Under the pieces are notes generated by a model, which saw only the letters and a program-made list of their open reading frames with translations, ran no database searches and was not told where the DNA came from. Below are positions 9,414 through 17,306 of a stretch of 60,944 nucleotides of DNA, piece after piece. Within the stretch, counting starts at the first letter, position 1, and every line of letters begins with the position of its first letter. The position numbers and the translations under genes are program-made. Source of the stretch: Bacilli bacterium (GTDB lineage Bacteria > Bacillota_I > Bacilli_A > RF39 > UBA660); assembly GCA_017936845.1 (NCBI GenBank), contig JAGBES010000027.1, forward strand, positions 1-60,944, read 5' to 3'.

Positions 9414-9732
9414 TATATGTAATAAAAGGTATAAATCAATTTTAAAATATTTTAGGGACCGTTTTAGGTACACAAAATTAAAAAGTCAGCTATCGACAAT
9501 TTGTAGCCGGTTGAAAAATGTTCAGGTGGTTTCATTTTGTAACCAACTGTCCGAAAAAATCGGACATCTGATAAAATTGAGTCGGTGAGGAACTGCCACC
9601 AACTTAGAATATATTCTATAATTATGGTTTTAGTTGCCTAGAATTATTAGACAACTGAAACAAAATATTTGGTAAATTAGATTTTTGGTTAAAAAAATAA
9701 AAATTTACTTTAAAAGTGCCATATTGTTACTG

Positions 9733-9760
9733 TGGTAATAAATATATATATTTATTACCA
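9733..9760. repeat. Perfect 28-bp palindrome
   Basis: The sequence tggtaataaatata and its exact reverse complement meet with no spacer. It lies about 35 nt upstream of the AbiE promoter. It could be a protein-binding site, a terminator-like hairpin, or an end of the insertion. Confidence 0.8.
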
Positions 9761-9791
9761 TAGGAAAAAGTAAGTAAATAAAATACTTTTA

Positions 9792-9839
9792 TTTGACAAA
9801 ACTAATGATAAATGATATAATTTCATTAGTTTTGTCAAA
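9792..9839 (+). promoter_or_regulatory. AbiE promoter embedded in a 17-bp-arm inverted repeat (operator)
   Basis: A fully consensus promoter, TTGACA (9793-9798), 17 nt, TATAAT (9816-9821), lies inside an inverted repeat. The left arm at 9792-9808 begins tttgacaaaac and the right arm at 9823-9839 is its exact complement, with a 14-nt spacer. One arm covers the -35 box and the other the expected start site. AbiEi antitoxins are known to repress their own operon by binding inverted repeats at the promoter, so this is very likely the autoregulatory operator. Confidence 0.88.
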
Positions 9840-9850
9840 GAGGGATATTT

Positions 9851-10477
9851 ATGAAAAGGATGACAATAAAAGAATTTACAAATCAAAGTAATATAGAAAT
9901 TATTGAATCAATTATGAAAATGAATAATGGATATATTACTTCTAAAGAACTATCTAATTTTGGTATTCATAGAATGTACCTTAATATTATGAAAGAAAAA
10001 GGCATGATAGAAAAAGTTGGTAATGGTATTTATATTGATTCTAGTAAAATAGAAGATAGTTATTTTGTTTTAAATTTAGAACTTCCTAATATAATTTATT
10101 CCCATATGACTGCACTTTATTTTCATGGACTATCTATAAAAGCACCGAATGATAAATATGATATAACAGTACCAAATAACTATTTTAATTATAAAATAAA
10201 AAATCATAATGTTTTTTATGTTGATAAGGATATTTATAAATTAGGACTAATTCAAGTTAAAACACCAATGGGTAATGAAGTAAGAACTTATGATTTAGAA
10301 AGATGTATGTGTGATATTATTAGATCTAAAAATAGAATGGATTTAGAACATGTAAAATACGCAATAAGAGAATATCTTAAAAGAAAAGATAAGAATCTTA
10401 ATAAACTTTCTGAATATTCAGAAAGACTTAAGATAAAAGAAGAAGTAATGAATTATATGGAGGTGTTCTATGAATAG
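9851..10477 (+). CDS. abiEi: AbiEi-family antitoxin / transcriptional autorepressor
   Basis: This 208-residue protein has the AbiEi layout. An N-terminal winged helix comes first (NGYITSKELSNFGIHRMYLNIMKEKG near 29-55, then IEKVGNGIYI). A C-terminal domain follows with YSHMTALYFHGLS near 85, TPMGNEVRTYDLERCMCDIIR near 138-158, and VKYAIREYLKRKDKN. AbiEi neutralises AbiEii without direct binding (type IV system) and represses the operon. The GAGGG ribosome site and ATG at 9851 follow the palindromic promoter. The stop codon overlaps the start of the toxin frame (10470), the usual translational coupling. It appears intact. Confidence 0.9.
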   Translation: MKRMTIKEFTNQSNIEIIESIMKMNNGYITSKELSNFGIHRMYLNIMKEKGMIEKVGNGIYIDSSKIEDSYFVLNLELPNIIYSHMTALYFHGLSIKAPNDKYDITVPNNYFNYKIKNHNVFYVDKDIYKLGLIQVKTPMGNEVRTYDLERCMCDIIRSKNRMDLEHVKYAIREYLKRKDKNLNKLSEYSERLKIKEEVMNYMEVFYE

Positions 10478-11306
10478 CATGTAACTAAAAGATAAATTAA
10501 AAAATATTTCTAAAGAAAAAAATGTAGATTTTAATACATTACTAAGAATCCATATGTATGATAGATTTATAGAACGACTTGCAGTTAGTAATTATAAAGA
10601 TAATTTTATATTAAAAGGTGGTTTTTATTTAAGCACATTATTTGGAGTGGAAAATAGAACAACAATGGATATAGATACAGCTTTTAAAAATGCTAATTTT
10701 AATGAAGAAACAATAGTTAAAATGATTAAAGAAATAGTATCTATAGAAATAGATGATAATGTAAAACTTAGCTATTTAGGAATATCACCAATAAGAGATG
10801 AAGATGAATATGGAGGCTTTAAAATTGGAATATTAGTAGAATTTGAAAATATCAAGGAAAAATTTCATCTTGATATAGCAACAGGTGATCCTATAACACC
10901 AAAAGAAATAAAATATAGCTATAAGCCAATATTAGGGGAAAGTTATATTAAACTATGGGCGTATAACATTGAAACAGTACTTTCTGAAAAAATAGAAACA
11001 ATTTTAAATAGACTAGAATTAAATGGTAGAATGAAAGATTATTATGATATTTATTTAATCTATAAAAAAGATTGGAAAAATATTAATATAGAGCATTTTA
11101 GAAAAGCAATAGAAAATACCTTTTCTAAAAGAGAATATACTAGAGATGTATATGATGATTTAAATAAAATTAAGACAAGTATTTCATTAAAAAGAAGATG
11201 GGATATTTATAAAAATAAATATGATTATGCTAAAGATGTAGCTTTTGAGGATATATTAATTTGTTTAGAAGAAATTATCAGCGTATTAATTCTTGAAACA
11301 GTTTAG
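10470..11306 (+). pseudogene. abiEii: AbiEii-family nucleotidyltransferase toxin with in-frame stop at codon 5
   Basis: The toxin frame opens at ATG 10470, after a GGAGGTG ribosome site, and reads M-N-S-M-stop-L-K-D-K-L-K. Family members commonly start MNSMQLK, so TAA at 10482-10484 fits a single C-to-T change of a CAA Gln codon. The frame then stays open to 11306 with the toxin core: LKGGFYL near residue 48, RTTMDIDTAF, and a later block with SEKIETILNRLE and RMKDYYDIYLIY. The next possible start is ATG 10554, which lacks a good ribosome site and would give a 250-residue protein missing 28 residues. I infer inactivation of the toxin while the antitoxin survives; restart from 10554 is the alternative. 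Confidence 0.82.
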
Positions 11307-11322
11307 TAAGTAGGTGATACCC

Positions 11323-11724
11323 TTGCAAAGAATAATAGATAGAATAAAAACTAATAAAATTAAATGTAACAAGTGTAGGGATATAATTGAATCTACAAGT
11401 GTTCATGATTTTAAATGGTGTTCATGCGGAGCTGTTGCAGTAGATGGTGGACATGAATATTTAAGAAGATTAGGAAACGAAGAAGACTTTGAAGATTTAT
11501 CTTATGTAATGAAATTAGTTGAAATTAAAACAGATGGTTTTAAAGTAATAAAAAATGCATTGTATAAAAAGGATGATAATAGAAAATGTCCAAACTGTAA
11601 TTCTGATAATATAACTTATGAAAAAGGTGATGGTGAATTAATTATAGGTGATGATCTTATTTCATTAGCATGTCATGATTGTGAAATCATTTTTGAATTT
11701 ATAGATGATAAATATAAATATTAA
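11323..11724 (+). CDS. Small double zinc-ribbon protein (possibly DUF7695-like)
   Basis: TTG at 11323 is taken as start because AGGTGAT at 11312-11318, the usual ribosome site in this window, precedes it by 4 nt; a GTG at 11314 lies within that site. The N-terminal part has a zinc-ribbon pattern, KCNKCRDIIES then FKWCSCGAVAVDGGHEYLRR, which I recall from small uncharacterised proteins of phages and accessory regions. A second ribbon follows at the C-terminus (KCPNCNSDN, then LACHDCEIIFEF). Function unknown. It follows the AbiE locus by about 16 nt and may be part of the same insertion. Confidence 0.65.
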   Translation: MQRIIDRIKTNKIKCNKCRDIIESTSVHDFKWCSCGAVAVDGGHEYLRRLGNEEDFEDLSYVMKLVEIKTDGFKVIKNALYKKDDNRKCPNCNSDNITYEKGDGELIIGDDLISLACHDCEIIFEFIDDKYKY

Positions 11725-11732
11725 ACTTATGT

Positions 11733-11757
11733 AACAGATATTAATTATCTGTTTTTC
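11733..11757 (+). terminator. Terminator after the zinc-ribbon gene
   Basis: Stem aacagata / tatctgtt with a 5-nt loop and a following T-run. The next promoter overlaps its downstream side. Confidence 0.75.
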
Positions 11758-11768
11758 TATGGTATAAT
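11758..11768 (+). promoter_or_regulatory. Extended -10 promoter for the UDG-like gene
   Basis: TATGGTATAAT: TG one nucleotide ahead of TATAAT (11763-11768). No clear -35 box at the expected distance, as at several other starts in this window. Confidence 0.6.
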
Positions 11769-11788
11769 CTAAATAACGAGGTGTAACT

Positions 11789-12343
11789 ATGCTAAACAGG
11801 ATTGATGAAGAAATACATAAATGTAATATATGCAATGATATGGTAGAAAAATTTCCTGATGCTAAAACAGTATCGATAGGCAAAGATAACAAAATAGTTA
11901 TATTAGGAGAAGCACCAGCAAATAATGGTTGGAGAAAAAGTGGAATAGCTTGGTATGATATTAATCATAAACTAGTACCATCAGGAGTAGTAATGCAAAA
12001 ACTACTAGATATAGTAAATATAAGATTAGAAGACACATATTTTTTAGAAGCTATAAAATGTTATCCTAAAGATAGAAAATATTTAAATAAATGTAGTAAT
12101 AATTGTAGAAATTTTCTATTAAAACAATTAAATACTATTAAACCTAAGGTTATTTTATCACTTGGTGATGCTGCAACAAAAACAGTATTAGATATTAAAT
12201 ATAAAAAGTTTAGTGATGTAGTAGGTATGAAGTTTGAACTAAATGGTATGACTGTAATACCGATTTATCATCCAAGCCCTATATCACCAAAAAGTTATAC
12301 AGGGAATGTAGAGATATTTGAAGAATTGAAAGATATGATTTAG
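11789..12343 (+). CDS. Uracil-DNA glycosylase superfamily protein (family 4-like)
   Basis: The 184-residue protein has the UDG superfamily fold. Motif A appears as LGEAPANNGWRKSG near residue 35 and motif B as IYHPSPISP near 152. Cysteines at CNICN (11-15) and the pair in KCYPKDRKYLNKCSNNC (near 92-108) match the four-cysteine Fe-S arrangement of family 4 enzymes, though with altered spacing. Family 4 enzymes remove uracil from DNA. The residues after GEAP differ from the usual GxxED pattern, so substrate range is uncertain and a sugar-nucleotide or other base activity cannot be excluded. Confidence 0.78.
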   Translation: MLNRIDEEIHKCNICNDMVEKFPDAKTVSIGKDNKIVILGEAPANNGWRKSGIAWYDINHKLVPSGVVMQKLLDIVNIRLEDTYFLEAIKCYPKDRKYLNKCSNNCRNFLLKQLNTIKPKVILSLGDAATKTVLDIKYKKFSDVVGMKFELNGMTVIPIYHPSPISPKSYTGNVEIFEELKDMI

Positions 12344-12363
12344 TTAAGAAGGTAGGGTTTTAA

Positions 12364-12852
12364 ATGAAAATAGTAGAATATGAAGAAAAATATTTAGAAG
12401 ATATTAGAGATTTACTTATTGAACTTGAAGAATATATTATTTCTATTGATGAAGATGAATTAGATCAACTCCATCCTGAATATAGAGAAAAAATGGCATT
12501 ATTAGATTTAGAAGAAGTATACAATTATAATGGTAAGTGTTATTTAGCTATAGAAGATGATAAAGCAATTGGTTTGATTATGGGATGTATTACAACATAT
12601 AATAAATTTGATTATTTAGATTATAAATGTCCTAAAAGAGGAGAAATAACTGAATTAATTGTAACTAGCAAAATAAGAAGTAAGGGTGTAGGACAACAAC
12701 TTATAAATAAAATGGAAGAATATTTCAAGAGTGTTGGTTGTGAATATATAATAGTAGATGTGTTCGCCTACAACGAAATAGGAATAAATTTTTACAACAA
12801 AAAAGGATATCATTCAAGAATGGAAACTATGATTAAGAAAATAGGTGATTAA
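12364..12852 (+). CDS. GNAT-family N-acetyltransferase
   Basis: A 162-residue GNAT protein. The acetyl-CoA binding segment is SKIRSKGVGQQLINKMEEYFKS near residues 100-121, following ITELIVTSK; YNEIGINFYNKKGYHSRME near 137 is the usual C-terminal motif. The acidic N-terminal part (LIELEEYIISIDEDELDQL) resembles acetyltransferases found with defence or toxin genes, but there is no antitoxin next to it. It follows the UDG-like gene by 20 nt and overlaps the ribosome site of the small gene downstream, so the group is probably co-transcribed. The acceptor substrate is unknown. Confidence 0.8.
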   Translation: MKIVEYEEKYLEDIRDLLIELEEYIISIDEDELDQLHPEYREKMALLDLEEVYNYNGKCYLAIEDDKAIGLIMGCITTYNKFDYLDYKCPKRGEITELIVTSKIRSKGVGQQLINKMEEYFKSVGCEYIIVDVFAYNEIGINFYNKKGYHSRMETMIKKIGD

Positions 12853-12853
12853 T

Positions 12854-13003
12854 TTGAATTACAAATTGGAAAAAGTAAAATTAGAAGAAAAAGAAATAAC
12901 AGAAGAAATAAATAATGAAAAATATGAAATAAGACAAAATGAAGAAGAAATACTAAAATTTTTATATACCAAAAAAGAAGAAAATAAGGTGAAAACAAAA
13001 TGA
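12854..13003 (+). CDS. Small 49-residue charged helical protein
   Basis: A short frame starting TTG at 12854, with AGGTGAT 4 nt upstream at the end of the acetyltransferase gene, runs to TGA at 13001-13003. Its stop overlaps the next gene's ATG in an ATGA. The 49 residues are almost wholly Glu/Lys/Ile/Asn (LEKVKLEEKEITEEI), predicting one long amphipathic helix. The ribosome site, complete occupation of the gap and stop-start overlap argue that it is translated. Function unknown; a partner or leader for the downstream protein is possible. Confidence 0.5.
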   Translation: MNYKLEKVKLEEKEITEEINNEKYEIRQNEEEILKFLYTKKEENKVKTK

Positions 13004-13449
13004 AAAAATATATAATACTAGAACTAATACCAACCGCATCTACTAAAGAAAAAGGCGATATAATACAACTATCAGCTTTAAAATTAGAAGATTTAAATTT
13101 AATAGATAGATTTGATTATAGATTAGTAGAAGAAAAAATACCTTTAACAGAATTAAAAGAAATGATAAGCTATGATAAAGATAAATTTATATATAAAAAT
13201 AATACAGATGAAATATTAGAAGAATTTAAAAATTGGAGTGAAAATTTGCCACTCTTAATATTAAATAATTCATATACATTAGATTACTTAAAAGATTTAA
13301 ATAATACAAAAAAAGATATTTCAGATTATTTAAAAATACCCTTTAGTGATGATATTATAGATATAATTATAGATAAATATAAATTACAACCATCAAATTA
13401 TATAGTTGATTTATTATATGAAGCATTAATATATGAAAGTAATAATTAA
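13000..13449 (+). CDS. Possible degenerate DnaQ-like 3'-5' exonuclease domain
   Basis: The 149-residue protein begins YIILELIPTASTKEKGDIIQLSALKLEDLNLIDRF. This lines up by eye with the start of DEDD exonucleases (DxETTG...DxIIQIGAV), but the metal-binding Asp/Glu pair is not preserved. Later segments such as LPLLILNNSYTLDYL and the final helix could be the remaining exonuclease strands and helix. I infer a non-catalytic relative of the DnaQ fold. An AAGGTGA ribosome site precedes the ATG, and the gene overlaps the small gene before it. Confidence 0.45.
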   Translation: MKKYIILELIPTASTKEKGDIIQLSALKLEDLNLIDRFDYRLVEEKIPLTELKEMISYDKDKFIYKNNTDEILEEFKNWSENLPLLILNNSYTLDYLKDLNNTKKDISDYLKIPFSDDIIDIIIDKYKLQPSNYIVDLLYEALIYESNN

Positions 13450-13533
13450 TATTACTTTTTTATTGAATAAAAGAATTTAAAATGTTACAATGTCAATACC
13501 ATATAAAATTAATATAATATATAGAGGTGACTC

Positions 13534-14400
13534 ATGAATAAAACAGTAAAAACAATGATGATAAGTATGATAGTAAATACTATTTTATCTATATTAAAAG
13601 TGTTAGTAGGCCTAATAGGAAAAAGTGGAGCTTTAATAGCAGATGGATTACATTCTTTTAGCGATTTAATTACAGATGTAGTAGCAATCATAGGAAGTAA
13701 ATTAGCGTCTAAACCAGCTGATTTAAATCATCCTTATGGACATGGAAAAATCGAATATATAACAAGTATGGTAATATCTATAATGATTGTATTTTTAGGA
13801 TCTACTATAATTATAAAAACATTCACAGAAGATATAACAATACCATCTAAAATAGTAATTATAGTAACAATATTTACAATATTATCAAAACTATTATTAT
13901 CAAATTATATATTAAAATGTGGAAAAAAATATAATAGTAATATATTAATATCATCAGGATTAGAAAGTAGAACAGATGTAATATCATCAATAGTAGTATT
14001 AATATCATCAATATTATGTTCATTAAATGAATATGTTAAAATATTTAAATATGCTGATAAAGTAGCTATGTTAATAGTTAGTATACTTATAATTAAAACA
14101 GGGTTTAATTTACTTAAAGAAAATATAAGTAATATATTAGGAGAATCAGAAATTAATACAGAATTAACTAGTGAAGTAGAAAAAATAATTCTAAATAATA
14201 AAGAAGTAATTAAAATAGATGAATTAGTATTAATAAAATATGGATCATATTATAAATTAATATCAGATATTGGAATGAATGAAAATAATTCATTAAAAGA
14301 TGTTCATGATGTTTTAGATTTATTAGAAGAAAAAATAAAAAAAGAAACAAATATTAAATTTATAACATTTCATGTTAATCCATATAAAATAGAAGATTAG
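13534..14400 (+). CDS. Cation diffusion facilitator (CDF) family efflux transporter
   Basis: CDF proteins exchange Zn, Fe, Mn or Co for protons across the membrane. This 288-residue protein has the family layout: six hydrophobic segments in the first 200 residues, HSFSDLITDVVA in TM2 carrying the metal-binding polar residues, a HPYGHGKIEY motif at the TM2-TM3 turn, and a second site in TM5 (SGLESRTDVISS). A cytoplasmic ferredoxin-like domain of about 85 residues ends in ITFHVNPYKIED. The metal cannot be read from sequence. An AGGTGAC ribosome site precedes ATG, and a terminator overlaps the stop. Confidence 0.92.
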   Translation: MNKTVKTMMISMIVNTILSILKVLVGLIGKSGALIADGLHSFSDLITDVVAIIGSKLASKPADLNHPYGHGKIEYITSMVISIMIVFLGSTIIIKTFTEDITIPSKIVIIVTIFTILSKLLLSNYILKCGKKYNSNILISSGLESRTDVISSIVVLISSILCSLNEYVKIFKYADKVAMLIVSILIIKTGFNLLKENISNILGESEINTELTSEVEKIILNNKEVIKIDELVLIKYGSYYKLISDIGMNENNSLKDVHDVLDLLEEKIKKETNIKFITFHVNPYKIED

Positions 14401-14418
14401 TCTAAAAACTAATTTTTT
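14396..14418 (+). terminator. Terminator of the CDF gene
   Basis: Stem attagt / actaat overlapping the TAG stop, followed by ttttt. Confidence 0.7.
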
Positions 14419-14501
14419 CTTTGTAAATAAATGTAAATATAAAATAAAAATAAATAAAAAAACAATATTTATTTGATATACTAATATATGGTGATAACTA
14501 T

Positions 14502-15341
14502 ATGAAAGATATAAAACTATTTATAGAAGGATTTATAATAGGAATAGGGAAAATAATTCCAGGAGTAAGTGGAGCAATGTTTGCTATGATGTTTGGTGTA
14601 TATGAAAAAGCATTAAATATTATAAGTAACTTAAAAAAAGAATTATTTAAAAATTTAAAATTTATGATCATACTTGGAACAAGTATATTACTTGCTATAA
14701 TATTAGGAAGCAATATTATAAAAAGGTGCTTAGATAATTACTATTTACCAACAATGATGCTATTTATAGGAATGATGTCAGGAGGAATAAAACCATTATT
14801 TAATAAGGTAAAAGGAATAAAAGTAGAAAAAAAGAATATAATATGTGCTATTATTGTAGTAGCAATTCTAGTAATAGTATCAAGTTTAAATTTTGGAGTA
14901 AATGAAGGTAATTTAGATAAAAATCCACTAACATTTTTATTACTTATAATATCTGGATTTGTAGATGCATTCGCTACTGTAACACCTGGTATATGTGGAA
15001 CAGCCCTACTTATGATAATAGGATATTATGATGTAGTAATAACATCACTTGGTGATATATTTAATGTAAATAATTTAGAAAATAATTTATTTATATTAAT
15101 TCCCTTTGTAATAGGATTATTACTTGGATTATATTTAATATCAAAATTAATAAATTACTTATTTAAAAATCATAAAACAAAAACATATTACTCAATAATA
15201 GGTTTTGCTATTACATCAATAATACTACTATTTAAAGATGTATTATCTAAAACATATGGAATACAAGAAATAATTATATCTATAGTATTATTTATAATAG
15301 GATTTATCATTGTACATTTCTTAGAAAAAAAAGAAATATAA
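14502..15341 (+). CDS. DUF368 membrane protein, PopT-type polyprenyl-phosphate translocase candidate (copy 1)
   Basis: The 279-residue protein is polytopic. It has the two inverted family repeats: IIGIGKIIPGVSGAMFAMMFGVYEKAL at the N-terminus (read as IGKIIPGVSG plus flanks) and FATVTPGICGTALLMIIGYYD near residue 155. DUF368 proteins have been shown to return undecaprenyl phosphate across the membrane for reuse in wall synthesis. It follows a GGTGAT ribosome site. A second, diverged copy lies at 49998-50819, which is unusual for one 61-kb window. Family call strong; lipid carrier role taken from the family. Confidence 0.9.
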   Translation: MKDIKLFIEGFIIGIGKIIPGVSGAMFAMMFGVYEKALNIISNLKKELFKNLKFMIILGTSILLAIILGSNIIKRCLDNYYLPTMMLFIGMMSGGIKPLFNKVKGIKVEKKNIICAIIVVAILVIVSSLNFGVNEGNLDKNPLTFLLLIISGFVDAFATVTPGICGTALLMIIGYYDVVITSLGDIFNVNNLENNLFILIPFVIGLLLGLYLISKLINYLFKNHKTKTYYSIIGFAITSIILLFKDVLSKTYGIQEIIISIVLFIIGFIIVHFLEKKEI

Positions 15342-15358
15342 TTTTTTTTAATCATCTT

Positions 15359-15400
15359 TTAGCACTCACACTTGACAAGTGCTAAAAATAGTGATATAAC
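15359..15400 (+). promoter_or_regulatory. CIRCE operator overlapping the htpG promoter
   Basis: TTAGCACTC-N9-AAGTGCTAA (15359-15385) differs from the CIRCE consensus TTAGCACTC-N9-GAGTGCTAA at one base. It overlaps a good promoter: TTGACA (15372-15377), 17 nt, TATAAC (15395-15400) with an upstream TG. CIRCE is the binding site of the heat-shock repressor HrcA, so htpG and the small heat-shock gene behind it should be HrcA-controlled. hrcA itself is not in the window. Confidence 0.93.
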
Positions 15401-15439
15401 AATATTGTTGATAAAAAATCAACTAAAAGGAGGAATGTA

Positions 15440-17293
15440 ATGAAAAAGAAGCAGTTTAAATCAGAATCAAAAAGATTGTTAGATTTAATGATTAATTCTA
15501 TTTACACAAATAATGATATATTTTTAAGAGAATTAATTTCTAATGCCAGTGATGCTTTAGATAAGTTATATTATCGTTCCTTAACTGACAAAAAGATAAA
15601 AGTAAAAAAAGAAAACTTAAAAATAAAAATAGAAACAGATAATAATAATAGAATACTTACAATTACAGATAATGGAATAGGAATGACTAAAGATGAACTA
15701 GAAGAAAATTTAGGAACAATTGCTAAAAGTGGATCTTTATCATTTAAAGAAATGAATGATAGTAAAAAAATAGACATCATAGGACAATTTGGAGTAGGAT
15801 TTTATTCTGCATTCATGGTAAGTAAAAAAATAGAAGTAATTTCTAAAACAATAGAAAGCGATAAAGCATATAAATGGACTTCAGATGGAATCGATGGATA
15901 TGAAATAGAAGAAACAGAATATAATAATAATGGAACAAAAATTATCTTACATATTAAAGAAGATACAGATGATGTTAAATATAGTGAATACTTAGAAGAA
16001 TATAAATTAAGAGAATTAATAAAAAAATATTCTGATTATATTAGTTATCCAATTGTAATGGAAGTAACAAAATATAATGAAAAAGAAGAAACAAAAGAAT
16101 TAGAAACAATAAATAGTATGGTTCCTTTATGGAAGAAAAATAAAAAGAACATAAAAGAAGAAGAATATGATAATTTTTATCAAGATAAGTTTTATGATTT
16201 TGAAAAACCATTAAAAGTCATCCATACAAGTGCTGAAGGATTATGTAGTTATAAAGCAATTTTATTTATACCATCACATGAACCATATGATTTCTATTCA
16301 AAAGATTATGAAAAAGGCTTAAGTTTATATTCAAATGGTGTTCTTATAATGGATAAATGTAGTGAGCTATTACCAGATTATCTAGCATTCATAAAAGGTG
16401 TTGTCGATACAGAAGATATATCATTAAATATTTCAAGAGAAATGTTACAACAAACAAAAAGTTTAAGATTAATTGCTAAAAATATAGAAAACAAAATCTT
16501 AAAAGAACTTGAATCAATGCTAAAAGAAGACCAAGAAAAATATAAAAAATTTTATGAAAAATTTGGTATACAATTAAAATTTGGTGTTTATAATAATTAT
16601 GGAATGGATAAAGATAAATTAAAAGATTTATTATTATTCTATTCAAGCAAAAAGAAGGATTTAATTACTTTAAAAGAGTATGTAGAGAATATTAAAGAAA
16701 ATCAAGACAATATTTATTATGTAAGTGGAGAAACAATTGATAAAATTGATACATTACCACAAACAGAACAATTGAAAGAAAAAGATTATGATATTTTATA
16801 TTTAACAGATTATATAGATGAATTTGTAATGAATACATTAAGAGAATATGATGGTAAAAAATTTGTAAATATAAGTAATGAAGAATTAGATTTAGAAGAT
16901 GAACAAGAAAAACAAAGAATAGAAAAATTTAATGAAGAAAATAAAGAAATGTTAGATTTTATCAAAGAATCATTAGATGTAGAAGAAGTAAAATTTACAA
17001 ATAAATTAAAAAAACATCCAGTTTGCTTAAAAAGTAAAGGCGATATTTCTACAAAAATGGAACAAGTAATAAATGCTTTACCAAATAATGAAAAAGTTAA
17101 AGCAAAAACAATTTTAGAGATAAATGAAAATCACAAAATTGTAAAAAAATTACAAAAATTATATAAAGAAAATAAAGAAGAATTAATAAAATATGCTAAA
17201 ATCTTATATTCTGAAGCAAGGTTAATAGAAGGATTACCAATAGAAAACCCAACAGAATTAAGTAATTTAATATGTGATGCGATAGCAAATTAA
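15440..17293 (+). CDS. htpG: Molecular chaperone HtpG (Hsp90 family)
   Basis: HtpG is the bacterial Hsp90, an ATP-driven cytosolic chaperone dimer. The 617-residue protein has the GHKL ATPase domain: NDIFLRELISNASDALDK near 24-41, LTITDNGIGMTKDEL near 75, and GQFGVGFYSAFMVS near 115. The middle domain follows (GVVDTEDISLNISREMLQQ near 315), then a C-terminal dimerisation region. Length matches the family. AAAGGAGG precedes the ATG. It heads a two-gene operon with an Hsp20 gene 13 nt downstream, driven from the CIRCE promoter. Confidence 0.97.
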   Translation: MKKKQFKSESKRLLDLMINSIYTNNDIFLRELISNASDALDKLYYRSLTDKKIKVKKENLKIKIETDNNNRILTITDNGIGMTKDELEENLGTIAKSGSLSFKEMNDSKKIDIIGQFGVGFYSAFMVSKKIEVISKTIESDKAYKWTSDGIDGYEIEETEYNNNGTKIILHIKEDTDDVKYSEYLEEYKLRELIKKYSDYISYPIVMEVTKYNEKEETKELETINSMVPLWKKNKKNIKEEEYDNFYQDKFYDFEKPLKVIHTSAEGLCSYKAILFIPSHEPYDFYSKDYEKGLSLYSNGVLIMDKCSELLPDYLAFIKGVVDTEDISLNISREMLQQTKSLRLIAKNIENKILKELESMLKEDQEKYKKFYEKFGIQLKFGVYNNYGMDKDKLKDLLLFYSSKKKDLITLKEYVENIKENQDNIYYVSGETIDKIDTLPQTEQLKEKDYDILYLTDYIDEFVMNTLREYDGKKFVNISNEELDLEDEQEKQRIEKFNEENKEMLDFIKESLDVEEVKFTNKLKKHPVCLKSKGDISTKMEQVINALPNNEKVKAKTILEINENHKIVKKLQKLYKENKEELIKYAKILYSEARLIEGLPIENPTELSNLICDAIAN

Positions 17294-17306
17294 AGGAGGA
17301 ATGTTT

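Larger units (their letters stand above)
9343..9792. other. Non-coding region: terminator, higher-GC relic, hairpins and a palindrome
   Basis: No convincing gene lies between addA and the AbiE operator. A terminator sits at 9393-9413. From about 9450 to 9660 the base composition changes abruptly: 9481-9600 counts to 49 G+C of 120, roughly 41%, against about a quarter in the flanks. This stretch carries a perfect hairpin at 9548-9566 (tgtccga / tcggaca) and a weaker one near 9622-9655. A short open stretch ends in frame near 9588 but has no start or ribosome site. I read it as a decayed piece of foreign DNA next to the toxin-antitoxin locus. Confidence 0.5.

Noticed and set aside
9252-9473. 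Minus-strand open frame over the end of addA
   Set aside because: Overlaps addA and its terminator, with no recognisable domain.
9450-9660. Group II intron remnant or tyrosine integrase fragment
   Set aside because: No domain V signature and no integrase motifs could be read in any frame; left as an unidentified relic.
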